In this document: one piece after another, positions 14,564 through 21,336 of the stretch
Numbering within the stretch: position 1 is the first letter of the stretch
Layout of the letters: every line of letters starts with the position of its first letter
From: a virus
IMG/VR virus record: IMGVR_UViG_3300037584_001021
Coordinates: 1 to 24,648 of that record
DNA: 24,648 bases
Reading direction: 5' to 3' (one strand)
Notes under the pieces: generated by a model
Database searches by the model: none
What the model was told of the DNA's origin: nothing
What the model saw: only the letters and a program-made list of their open reading frames with translations
Made by a program: the position numbers and the translations under genes

Positions 14564-16363
14564 TTACATAATACCCTGTTTGTCAGGGATATCCTTACGT
14601 AGAAGATCACTCATTTGTTGATCCATTGCGTAATTCATTGGATTAGTTGTAGCCATATCTTGTTTAGATGTTTCTAATCCCATAGATGTCATATTTGCAT
14701 AGTCATCTTCGGATATAGTTTTAAATTCTGCTGTTGGATCAGTAGCTACAATATCAGACCCTGCTCCTGCTGGACTTGATTGCATAGCAAATCCTACTGC
14801 AGCTCCCGGACCTAATCCTAATCCTCTTTCGAGAAGAAGTTCAGTTCCTATATCTTGAGCAGCTTGAGCAGGATTATCTACAAATTGTCTAACTGCTTCC
14901 ACTCCCAACGCACCAGCTATAACTTTTGTCCCTTTATCAGATAAGATATCCCATGCTTTACTAAACGCAGATTTGGCTTTATCATCTAATATAATTGCAG
15001 AACCTTTTGGTGGTGCTTTCTTCTTAGGTTCTTTTTTAGGGGCATCCGAGCTAGTAAGTTTACTCATTTGCTCATTTAAGGTTTGTAGTTTTGCTACTTG
15101 CTTTGTAAGATTGCTTACCTTGCCTTCAACTTGTTTTGTAAGTACATTAGCAGTTTTGTTTACATCTGCTGCTGTTCCCTCAAGTTTTAAAGTTGTATCT
15201 CTACTTTTTTGAGAGAGAGGATCACTAGGAGCATCAAAGGCAATTACCGAACTTTCTTTAAAGAAGTCTTTATTAAATCCGTAAGTTCCATACAAATTCT
15301 TTGGGTTTACTTGGTTAATATCCTGTAGATACAAGTTTGCAAATTCTTCTGCAGCCTTTAGTTGCAATGACATTTTTCTTCTTGATTTTCTATCTACCTT
15401 ATAGTGTGTTAGACCTACATCTCCTCTTGTTGAGTGACCTAAAACAAGATTAGCTACTCCCGGACCTTCTTCATCATTTATTACATCAAAAACATTTTTT
15501 CTTAAATCAGATATTGTAAATGGTATTTTTTTATTAGTCTTTTGATCCGTAATGTCTAAGCCCATTTCAGACATAGTTTCGTTCATTGCATTGTTTACAA
15601 GTGTTCGTAACTTAGCTTCACTTTGATTAAAGAGTTTTACAGATTTATTATCTCCCATTCTTCCTTTAGCATCTGTTCCAAGATCAGCTAATATGTCTTG
15701 AGCTAAAGAAGGCAATTGATAGTTTGTTCTGTTTCCTTTGTTACTTATACCATATAGGGTATTTGATCCCGGATCAAGCGTTCCGAAAGGAGAATCTTCA
15801 ATCGCTTCGCCTACAGTAAGATTTATTAAATCTCTATTTCTTATACCTAAAAGATGCTTTAGTTGAAAGAACGCCACTGCTTCTTTATTATCTTTTAGTT
15901 TTAATGTGGTTGCGTGTATTGCTTTGTTTAAATCTTCTACAGATGGAAGCGTAATTTTTTTAGCTGCTTCATCCCCTCTAGGCTGAGTAGCTTTATCAAA
16001 TCTTAATTTTGTAGGGTCGCCTTTGACTGTCGCAGTTCTTATAGTTCCTTTACCTGCTTCAAATCTATTACTGTATGGGTAATCAAAATCTTCACTAGCT
16101 GCTAATTTAGTAAGACTTCCTTCTACCTTACTAAGAGTTAGATAATCTGGGCTGCCACCTATTTTGTTAAGGATATCATGCTTATCCCTATTTCCCATAC
16201 TATCCCAGTTGTCTTCCAGACTAAACCCTGCTTCTTCAAGCCTATTTAAAAACGCAGACTTTTTACCATCATTTTTATATAGTTTTATATTTGGTCTACC
16301 TAATTCAAAAGCTTCAGCTATTGTTAGATTTCCATCTTTTAATTTTTGTAGGAGTTCATCCAT
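14564..16363 (-). CDS. Tyrosine-recombinase-like protein with long C-terminal extension
   Basis: A 599-residue protein in the head operon. Residues 140-345 resemble the catalytic domain of tyrosine recombinases: Arg175 in LLGIRNRDLINL (box I), Lys209 in SNKGNR, Arg288 in ISDLRKNVF (box II), His310 in VLGHS and a possible nucleophile Tyr321 in THYKV. The usual His of the H-x-x-R box is Ser285. Residues 1-110 may be a core-binding domain. The C-terminus holds a helical linker (395-435), a Lys/Pro-rich stretch (443-453), an Ala/Gly-rich weakly hydrophobic part (480-530) and an acidic tail. Position between terminase and portal, and the tail, suggest a virion or packaging-linked protein rather than a normal integrase. 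Activity is not shown. Confidence 0.6.
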   Translation of the reverse strand: MDELLQKLKDGNLTIAEAFELGRPNIKLYKNDGKKSAFLNRLEEAGFSLEDNWDSMGNRDKHDILNKIGGSPDYLTLSKVEGSLTKLAASEDFDYPYSNRFEAGKGTIRTATVKGDPTKLRFDKATQPRGDEAAKKITLPSVEDLNKAIHATTLKLKDNKEAVAFFQLKHLLGIRNRDLINLTVGEAIEDSPFGTLDPGSNTLYGISNKGNRTNYQLPSLAQDILADLGTDAKGRMGDNKSVKLFNQSEAKLRTLVNNAMNETMSEMGLDITDQKTNKKIPFTISDLRKNVFDVINDEEGPGVANLVLGHSTRGDVGLTHYKVDRKSRRKMSLQLKAAEEFANLYLQDINQVNPKNLYGTYGFNKDFFKESSVIAFDAPSDPLSQKSRDTTLKLEGTAADVNKTANVLTKQVEGKVSNLTKQVAKLQTLNEQMSKLTSSDAPKKEPKKKAPPKGSAIILDDKAKSAFSKAWDILSDKGTKVIAGALGVEAVRQFVDNPAQAAQDIGTELLLERGLGLGPGAAVGFAMQSSPAGAGSDIVATDPTAEFKTISEDDYANMTSMGLETSKQDMATTNPMNYAMDQQMSDLLRKDIPDKQGIM

Positions 16364-16368
16364 TTGTT

Positions 16369-18054
16369 TTAGTATCCAAATGTTTCGTTCTGTACTTGAT
16401 AGACTTGAGCCTTAATACCATTAAGCGTCTGATGAATCGTTGCATACCCTGTCATCCTTGTCATCAACATATATCTTAGAGCATCGTATGCGTGATCTTC
16501 TGCTTTAGTGTCTACGTCTTCGCTGTTAGTTTTGGAAAGAGGAATTGCTGCCAATTGCTTGACAGTGTTGCTACAATTAGAAAACACTCGTAATCTAGGT
16601 TCATTTGTTCTTGGGTCATCTGCAAGCCTACGATGTATTTCCATCTTACCTTGTATTCTGTTACGATCAGATGGTATCCAGCGAACACCACATCTCATCA
16701 TTGTTTCTGCTATGGAAGGACCAAACCCTGTCTTGTTCCAACAAGAAGCATCAAGTACTGTGTAGTGAGGGAGAGGGTCGAGTTGCTCTGCTTCTAGTAT
16801 TCTATCAGCTAATTGTTCTGCTGTCAACTGTTTTACGTATAACTCCCGATAAATCCAGATATTATTATCCCAATCAATAGCACCCCAAAGAACGCAAGAA
16901 GGACTCGCATACCCGTAGTCAGCTGCCCTGATACGGGGCCAGTTAGTTGGCAATTCGAAGCTCTCCACAACATGTCTACTCCTGCTGAACTCTGGAAAGG
17001 CTGCACCATCGGCTACATCCCAATCCCCTTCAAGTAATCTTTTTCGTTCTATCTCTGGTAGTGAACGAAGCATAGCTTCATATTGTCCATCTGCCATAAG
17101 AAACGGATTGTCCGTTAGTCTCGCAGGAATGAACCTACGATAAAACAAAGGTTGACCTTCCTTTTCGTGTCCTTGCGGCCACATGAATGGTTTACCTGTT
17201 TCGACATCTGCTGCAGGAAACGGTTTGTTGTGTTCACCTACATCAATGTACATCTTCTTAATCCACCACCCACCGATTCCACCCGGATTGGCAGTACACC
17301 TCATATACAAACTCTTTTGTAGTTCGGGATCGGTGCTTCTCAATCTTGATCGGAGGTAATCCCACACGTAAGGTGTTGGGTATTGGGTTATCTCGTCTAT
17401 CCCTATCCAGTTGAAAGCTTGTCCTTGAAATCGGGTTACATCTTTGTCTTTGTCTAGATAGGTAAACCAGATTGTTGCTCCAGATGGGAAGTGCCACGTT
17501 GACTTTGACTCTCTGAACTTTGCACCGGGAAACGCTTTGGGGTACAGTTGACGGGATTTGTCTATTAACTCAGTAAGCTCGTCAAGAGTACGCCTGAGAA
17601 GAAGACCCCTATGATTAGGATTAGTGCAATAGCGAAGGGGGTCTGCCAACAAGGCGAAAGATTTTCCCCCACCAGCAGCACCTCCATAGAGAACATCTCT
17701 TTCACTAGCCGACAGAAACTCTTCTTGAGGTCCTTCATTCGGCTGAAACACCACTTCACGATTTCCCACGATTTCTTGGACAGGTGGAGGAAGGCTTGCC
17801 AACTCCCCTGTATCGATAACGGTAGTTGCATCTCCCTTAAGAGCTTTCTCAACCTTACCAACTTTCTCTTCAAGCTTTCTGGCATATCTTCTTTTACTTT
17901 CTGCTACTTTAGTTACTTTGTCTGCACGCTTCTTTGCGTCACGTAATCTCTTCTGTGTCTGTCGTCTGGCTTGTTCGGCTCTGGACAGAAAATATCTTTG
18001 CTTTGGTGCTTCGGGGTCTTTCTTAGGGCGACCCCTCTTTGGTGCATCGGTCAA
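16369..18054 (-). CDS. terL: Terminase large subunit
   Basis: A 561-residue packaging motor and nuclease. The ATPase shows Walker A GGAAGGGKS (124-132), Walker B WIGIDE (216-221) and the coupling motif around TAN (254-256). The nuclease shows the acidic residues Asp379 (AADYGYA), Asp435 (VLDAS) and Asp524 (HAYDALRY). The frame has no ATG before residue 251. The likely start is TTG at 18054, overlapping the upstream stop as TTGA. The first 85 residues are an unusual basic, helical extension starting with an AT-hook-like KRGRPKK (6-12). It follows the probable small subunit and two small genes. Confidence 0.93.
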   Translation of the reverse strand: MTDAPKRGRPKKDPEAPKQRYFLSRAEQARRQTQKRLRDAKKRADKVTKVAESKRRYARKLEEKVGKVEKALKGDATTVIDTGELASLPPPVQEIVGNREVVFQPNEGPQEEFLSASERDVLYGGAAGGGKSFALLADPLRYCTNPNHRGLLLRRTLDELTELIDKSRQLYPKAFPGAKFRESKSTWHFPSGATIWFTYLDKDKDVTRFQGQAFNWIGIDEITQYPTPYVWDYLRSRLRSTDPELQKSLYMRCTANPGGIGGWWIKKMYIDVGEHNKPFPAADVETGKPFMWPQGHEKEGQPLFYRRFIPARLTDNPFLMADGQYEAMLRSLPEIERKRLLEGDWDVADGAAFPEFSRSRHVVESFELPTNWPRIRAADYGYASPSCVLWGAIDWDNNIWIYRELYVKQLTAEQLADRILEAEQLDPLPHYTVLDASCWNKTGFGPSIAETMMRCGVRWIPSDRNRIQGKMEIHRRLADDPRTNEPRLRVFSNCSNTVKQLAAIPLSKTNSEDVDTKAEDHAYDALRYMLMTRMTGYATIHQTLNGIKAQVYQVQNETFGY

Positions 18055-18296
18055 TTGTTTACTTTACGTGTACTTCTACTGTCTCTATTCATGCTACACT
18101 TCTTGGATGCTTTGCCACCGTATCTCATGCCATTCTTTTTTTCTTTCAAGGCATCTTTGGCTTGCTTCTTTTCAGATGGAGACAGAGACTTTATCATCTG
18201 TTCTATCTTGCTACCCATTTTGTCAGTAAGTTCATTGGGAGTTGCAAGGGCGTTGATTGTGTTAAGTACTTTGAATAGTGTGTTAAGATCAGCCAT
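18051..18296 (-). CDS. Small hypothetical protein in terminase operon
   Basis: An 81-residue product: helical N-terminal half (MADLNTLFKVLNTINALATP, MGSKIEQMIKSLSPSEKKQA) and a basic C-terminal tail with one cysteine (RYGGKASKKCSMNR). Its stop is shared with the TTG start of the large terminase, so its translation probably controls that of the terminase. No family recognised. Confidence 0.65.
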   Translation of the reverse strand: MADLNTLFKVLNTINALATPNELTDKMGSKIEQMIKSLSPSEKKQAKDALKEKKNGMRYGGKASKKCSMNRDSRSTRKVNN

Positions 18297-18298
18297 GC

Positions 18299-18619
18299 CT
18301 ATTTCTTCTTCTTTTTTGAGGTCTTTTCATTATTCATCTCAAATTTAAGTCTGTCTCTTAATTCTTTTGGCACAGCTTTATTATATAAACCTCGATATCC
18401 TATCATATACGCATCACGTAATTCTTTACCAGTTCTAGGTCTAAATCCTGCAGCTTTAAGTGACCCATCTCCTTTTGTTGAAAGAACTGCTCTTTTCAAC
18501 TCTCTCTGAGCTGCTTGCTTCAAAGTTCTTGGCTTTGGTTTTGCTTTAGGACCTCCAAGCTTTTCCGTTTGTTTTTGGATTCGCTTGTCTCTTTGTTTTT
18601 CTTCGTATGTTTTAGCCAT
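18299..18619 (-). CDS. Small basic hypothetical protein
   Basis: A 106-residue, strongly basic protein with a near-perfect ribosome site, AAGGAGGT, 8 bases before the ATG, the best in the window. The N-terminal 55 residues are Lys/Arg-rich (RDKRIQKQTEKLGGPKAKPK). A more ordered C-terminal part (KAAGFRPRTGKELRDAYMIG) follows, then a lysine tail. It lies between the probable small and large terminase genes and may be a DNA-binding packaging factor. No family recognised. Confidence 0.7.
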   Translation of the reverse strand: MAKTYEEKQRDKRIQKQTEKLGGPKAKPKPRTLKQAAQRELKRAVLSTKGDGSLKAAGFRPRTGKELRDAYMIGYRGLYNKAVPKELRDRLKFEMNNEKTSKKKKK

Positions 18620-19016
18620 CTATGACTACCTCCTTTTTAGGTGGCAGTAGGACTATTCCATGCACTGCCTGTACATTTACGTTAGTTGTTTCTTGTTTTC
18701 CCAGACCAACCCTGTTTAAAAGCGATTCTGCAGCCCTGAAGCGTAGGTCGTCTCCTCTCTCGGGTACGGGGTTGTCTATTGTCGTTACTAGGCGTGTAGC
18801 AGCCTTAAATGCGTGCATAGACAGTACGTTCTTTGTCCGATTGATTATCTCATCGGCTAAACTGTTCTTTAACCACGTGACACTGCCCTTAGAATAACCC
18901 GCTGCTAACGCTGCGTCAGTAACATTTCCACCATTCTCGAACAGATTGGTTAGGAATTGCTCCTGTTGGGGTGATATTTCACGTGAATTTTTTGTCTGTG
19001 GTAGTAAATTTGTCAC
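18612..19016 (-). CDS. Probable terminase small subunit
   Basis: A 134-residue protein with an N-terminal helix-turn-helix (about residues 15-48: ISPQQEQFLTNLFENGGNVT, DAALAAGYSKGS) typical of small terminase subunits, which recognise the packaging site and regulate the motor. The C-terminal half (RFRAAESLLNRVGLGKQET) also fits. No ATG is available; GTG at 19016 is the likely start and lies 38 bases inside the preceding gene, with a weak ribosome site, so coupling is probable. It precedes the large subunit by two small genes. Confidence 0.75.
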   Translation of the reverse strand: MTNLLPQTKNSREISPQQEQFLTNLFENGGNVTDAALAAGYSKGSVTWLKNSLADEIINRTKNVLSMHAFKAATRLVTTIDNPVPERGDDLRFRAAESLLNRVGLGKQETTNVNVQAVHGIVLLPPKKEVVIDG

Positions 19017-19188
19017 AACGGTACGCTTTTGCTTGGTAATTTGGTAAATACTTAGGTAAATCGACTGTTATTTCTACTATACGCTGTTTACACAGCATTT
19101 CTGTAGGGTAAGGACCTCGTGTGTCCTGCAATTGTCTACAGTCGGTATCTACTCCTAAGTAGCAAACGAGTACAAATGCTTCAAACAC
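18979..19188 (-). CDS. Small hypothetical protein, first gene of the late operon
   Basis: The frame opens with TTG at 19194, but AGGA lies two bases from it and seven from the GTG at 19188, so I start at 19188 (69 residues, MFEAFVLVCYLGVDTDCRQL). A short hydrophobic N-terminus may be a signal peptide, followed by four cysteines including the one within it. The layout resembles the protein at 5208-5390. It is the first gene after the consensus late promoter. No family recognised. Confidence 0.6.
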   Translation of the reverse strand: MFEAFVLVCYLGVDTDCRQLQDTRGPYPTEMLCKQRIVEITVDLPKYLPNYQAKAYRCDKFTTTDKKFT

Positions 19189-19288
19189 GGTCAATTCCTA
19201 TAGTTAGTGAGTCAAGAACCTTTCAGCTTGAGCCAAAGCACGAGATTATGTTTGGTTGCTGCTGCTCGAAACTGGTCTTGATACATGG

Positions 19289-19317
19289 ATTATACGAATA
19301 TAACACAAATATGTCAA
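19289..19317 (-). promoter_or_regulatory. Consensus sigma70 promoter of the late operon
   Basis: On the minus strand TTGACA (19312-19317) and TATAAT (19289-19294) match the consensus at all twelve positions, with an ideal 17-base spacer. An A/T tract (19318-19333) lies upstream like an UP element. Transcription should start near 19282, about 95 bases before the first late gene. It would be strong with host RNA polymerase. Confidence 0.85.
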
Positions 19318-19333
19318 ATAAAAAAAATTTATG

Positions 19334-19361
19334 TTGACTTTTTTGATAGGATGGATATAAT
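19334..19361 (+). promoter_or_regulatory. Divergent sigma70 promoter facing into the gene-free region
   Basis: TTGACT (19334-19339) and TATAAT (19356-19361) with a 16-base spacer lie on the plus strand. The -35 box is 16 bases from that of the late promoter, sharing its A/T tract. An inverted repeat, CGGAG and CTCCG around six bases (19362-19377), covers the predicted start and could be an operator. No plus-strand gene lies downstream. Confidence 0.65.
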
Positions 19362-19367
19362 CGGAGT

Positions 19368-19578
19368 AACACCTCCGGGAGATACACCATATACACAGGG
19401 AATTAACTGTTCTTAGTATAGAGGGGAGTCTCCCTTTCGGGTTTACTTACAGGGATATCCCAAAGGGATGCAAATAGGCTGTACAAGTAACTCATTTACA
19501 TAAAAATATGGCGACATTGCTAACGTATATGTGGGGGGCCCCCATGTCCCTTAGCACCCCGTATAGCGTTATTTTTTT
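19368..19578 (+). ncRNA. Predicted structured non-coding RNA, about 210 nt
   Basis: The unit is bounded by the plus-strand promoter at 19334-19361 and the plus-strand terminator at 19521-19578. Between them are hairpins at 19421-19437 (seven pairs, two of them G-U, three-base loop) and 19456-19470 (ATCCC, AAA, GGGAT), the latter competing with the palindrome GGGATATCCC at 19452-19461. There is no convincing reading frame. It lies antisense to any read-through from the early genes. Existence is predicted from signals only. Confidence 0.5.
19521..19578 (+). terminator. Intrinsic terminator on the plus strand
   Basis: The arms 19521-19535 and 19557-19571 pair as TAACG with CGTTA, TATA with TATA, one T-G wobble and four G-C pairs, with single-base bulges at G19566 and T19532. 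Seven T residues follow at once (19572-19578). The loop contains an odd run of six G and five C (19533-19543). The minus-strand reading has no T tract, so the direction is clear. Confidence 0.65.
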
Positions 19579-19840
19579 GTGTTTACCCTCATTGATACCA
19601 AAGGATATCAAGCACCCCTAAAACCTTTGTGTTTTACTGTGGTGTTTCTTGGCGTGGTCAATACATAGGCGTTACGTGTATTTCTTTTTAATTTATGTGC
19701 GATTTTCTCAGTTAGGTTATACAACTAAACCCTAAAAGGTGGTTACTTGTCGCACCATTGCGAAGAATAACCCAAACACGTTAACAAGCGATTACACAAC
19801 AGAAACAATGATTTAGTTATATATTTAGCTACACCAAAGA

Positions 19841-19872
19841 AAAACGCCCTAGAAACTAATCTAAGGCGTTTT
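19841..19872 (-). terminator. Intrinsic terminator of the early operon
   Basis: A 12-pair stem with one G-U wobble (19841-19852 with 19861-19872) and an eight-base loop lies 22 bases after the last early gene. On the minus strand it is followed by a T-rich tract (TTTTTCTTT). It is partly bidirectional, as the other strand has TTTT after the stem. Confidence 0.85.
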
Positions 19873-19893
19873 GGGGAGGTAAAAGGTTAACAG

Positions 19894-20226
19894 TTATTTA
19901 TTAAGATTGACACAAGCATATTGACCTAAGCCAATCTTTTTTACTGTCTCAACTGTTGTTTCATTCAAAAATTGATTTCTATAACGTGAAGTAGTTCTTG
20001 AATAGTTCCACCTATCGTAATCTAAATAAGTTTCATCATTAGCCTTAACACAGATAATAGAATTATAGCTTTGAAATACTTCAATTCCATTCTGCAAAGT
20101 AATCTTAAATTGATTAGCTATTGGCAAGCCTGACTTACTGCTTTTAAAGTTCTCGACCTTAACAATATTAGCAAGCTTTTTATCTTTACTTGGCATATCT
20201 TCAAGAGTTAAATTAAATGTTTGCAT
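19894..20226 (-). CDS. Hypothetical early protein (SYNS / W-YSRTTSRYRNQFL motif)
   Basis: A 110-residue protein, last in the early block. The middle (QNGIEVFQSYNSIICVK) and the motif DRWNYSRTTSRYRNQFL are a recognisable pattern found in many phage and some bacterial accessory proteins of unknown function. There are no membrane segments. It follows the zinc-finger-type gene by one base and is followed by a strong terminator. Confidence 0.7.
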   Translation of the reverse strand: MQTFNLTLEDMPSKDKKLANIVKVENFKSSKSGLPIANQFKITLQNGIEVFQSYNSIICVKANDETYLDYDRWNYSRTTSRYRNQFLNETTVETVKKIGLGQYACVNLNK

Positions 20227-20227
20227 C

Positions 20228-20410
20228 TTAGTTTTTCCTTTCGATTATTATATGATTGCCTTTTAATCTTGTTTTCTTAGTAACACAACCTGAACAAATA
20301 ACGCTTTCATAGTCGTTAAGTTTACCCTCTAAAGCCTTTTCAGGTATATTGAATTGATCGTTAAATGTCTCAATATAGTTACAGTCATTGCATTTAAAAA
20401 AGTATCCCAT
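20228..20410 (-). CDS. Small zinc-ribbon-like protein
   Basis: A 60-residue protein with two Cys-x-x-Cys pairs (Cys7/Cys10 in KCNDC and Cys39/Cys42 in ICSGC) spaced as in a zinc ribbon, then a basic end (TKKTRLKGNHIIIERKN). Such small proteins often bind nucleic acid or other proteins. It shares bases with the preceding stop at 20410 and is coupled to both neighbours. The specific role is unknown. Confidence 0.7.
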   Translation of the reverse strand: MGYFFKCNDCNYIETFNDQFNIPEKALEGKLNDYESVICSGCVTKKTRLKGNHIIIERKN

Positions 20411-20757
20411 TATGAACCTACCTTTTCATTAATTAAATCTTCTAAATCTAATTGACCATGTAAACCCCATTGAACGCCAATATTTTCATTAAAGAAAAAC
20501 CTATCTTTATTACAAGGTTCTAAATCTTCAACATTATCAATTTGTTCATTAAGAGTATTTAAAATATTAATTGTTTGGTCTTTATGGCAATACAACAAAT
20601 GTTTAATAGTTTCTGCTTTATCTTCAAAACCTATTATTTCCAAACAAGCGAAGCTGTCATATATCTTCCAACGCATTTCAACTTTACAAGGTTTGGATAT
20701 CATTTCTTGTTTATCTTTATCGTAATCATGTTTAATTAAATATGTTTCTGTTTTCAT
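20410..20757 (-). CDS. Hypothetical early protein
   Basis: The frame opens at 20802, but AAAGGA lies 9 bases before the ATG at 20757, and the longer version would read through the T tract of the terminator at 20797-20826. The 115-residue product (MKTETYLIKHDYDKDKQEMI) is acidic and soluble, with three of its four cysteines at CHKD, PCNK and ACLE. It seems to be transcribed from the promoter at 20828-20857. No family recognised. Confidence 0.65.
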   Translation of the reverse strand: MKTETYLIKHDYDKDKQEMISKPCKVEMRWKIYDSFACLEIIGFEDKAETIKHLLYCHKDQTINILNTLNEQIDNVEDLEPCNKDRFFFNENIGVQWGLHGQLDLEDLINEKVGS

Positions 20758-20796
20758 TTGTGAAAATCCTTTACTATTTAAATTAAGGTTTAAAAA

Positions 20797-20826
20797 AACC
20801 ACGCTAAGATTGTTCCTAGCATGGTT
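20797..20826 (-). terminator. Intrinsic terminator after the winged-helix gene
   Basis: The arms 20815-20826 and 20797-20808 form 12 pairs, two of them G-U, around a six-base loop (20809-20814). On the minus strand the 3' arm runs directly into seven T residues (20792-20798). It sits 28 bases after the stop at 20854. Confidence 0.8.
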
Positions 20827-20827
20827 A

Positions 20828-20857
20828 ATTATAATCTTATTTAAAAAACTAAGTCAA
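20828..20857 (-). promoter_or_regulatory. Sigma70-type promoter overlapping a stop codon and abutting a terminator
   Basis: TTGACT (20852-20857) and TATAAT (20828-20833) have an 18-base spacer on the minus strand. The -35 box includes the stop codon of the winged-helix gene. The predicted start, near 20821-20822, lies within the 5' arm of the terminator, so new transcripts would lack its first four to five bases. Confidence 0.6.
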
Positions 20858-21321
20858 CTAGATAATTTATTAACCAAGTTTCTATCCATAGTATTAAAGT
20901 TTAATGGATTAGCCTTATATAATTTATAATGTTTACCTTTGACATTAACAGATTGTATAAAACCTTTTTGTTTTAACAAGTGAACATATTGCCTGACAGT
21001 ATAGATGCTTTTTTTGTGATCTTCATCAGCGTAAATGTCTATCATGCGAATGTAATTATTCTTGCGAATTACCTTATAAATTTCATGTTCACCGTTTGTC
21101 ATAGGTTGATTACCTTTAATCAAAGTGGGATTATTTCTATTCTCTTTGTTGGTAATAATACTATCCAAAGTAGGAACAAAAACACCAAATTGATCTGCTA
21201 ATTGTTTAGCTAATTCGTAGCACCTGAAACCTGATCTATGACCTTTGTTTTTAGCATTTTTAGATACGATTTCCAAAGTTTCAAGTAAGGTAGACATCTT
21301 ATTTAAATGTTGTCTTTTCAT
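20854..21321 (-). CDS. Winged helix-turn-helix protein, probable regulator or replication factor
   Basis: A 155-residue protein with AGGAG 8 bases before the ATG. Residues 75-145 look like a winged helix: NGEHEIYKVIRKNNYIRMID, then SIYTVRQYVHLLKQKGFIQS and a wing (VNVKGKHYKLYK). The N-terminal half (KGHRSGFRCYELAKQLADQF) is another helical, possibly DNA-contacting part. It may regulate early genes. It lies between a 25-residue membrane peptide gene and a terminator. The DNA-binding role is inferred from fold pattern only. Confidence 0.65.
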   Translation of the reverse strand: MKRQHLNKMSTLLETLEIVSKNAKNKGHRSGFRCYELAKQLADQFGVFVPTLDSIITNKENRNNPTLIKGNQPMTNGEHEIYKVIRKNNYIRMIDIYADEDHKKSIYTVRQYVHLLKQKGFIQSVNVKGKHYKLYKANPLNFNTMDRNLVNKLSS

Positions 21322-21336
21322 TGGTTATTCTCCTAA

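Larger units (their letters stand above)
19195..19893. other. 700-base control region without genes
   Basis: No reading frame on either strand in this stretch looks coding. It contains a late promoter on the minus strand, a divergent promoter on the plus strand, a predicted plus-strand RNA with its own terminator, further hairpins (19592-19611 and 19741-19772) and the terminator of the early operon. The sequence AGCACCCC occurs twice (19553-19560 and 19611-19618 region). It separates the early and late transcription units, although both read in the same direction. Confidence 0.7.

Noticed and set aside
14564-16363. Reading the recombinase-like gene as an ordinary integrase that marks a temperate phage
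   Set aside because: It lies inside the late head operon, has a changed H-x-x-R box and a long tail, and no attachment site, repressor or excisionase is visible nearby.
17258-17885. Extra minus-strand frames inside the large terminase gene
   Set aside because: The terminase motifs are continuous in the other frame; these products have no fold-like pattern and no start signal.
17611-18348. Overlapping plus-strand frames across the terminase and its small neighbours
   Set aside because: Ser/Leu/Phe/Cys-rich antisense artefacts over Lys/Arg/Glu-rich genes.
19119-19337. A plus-strand frame of 72 codons at the start of the control region
   Set aside because: It begins inside a minus-strand gene, crosses both promoters and has no ribosome site; the promoter reading of this stretch is much stronger.
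19580-19838. Possible tRNA gene in the control region
   Set aside because: The stem at 19741-19772 has no neighbouring acceptor, anticodon and T arms in the right order; I could not form a cloverleaf on either strand.
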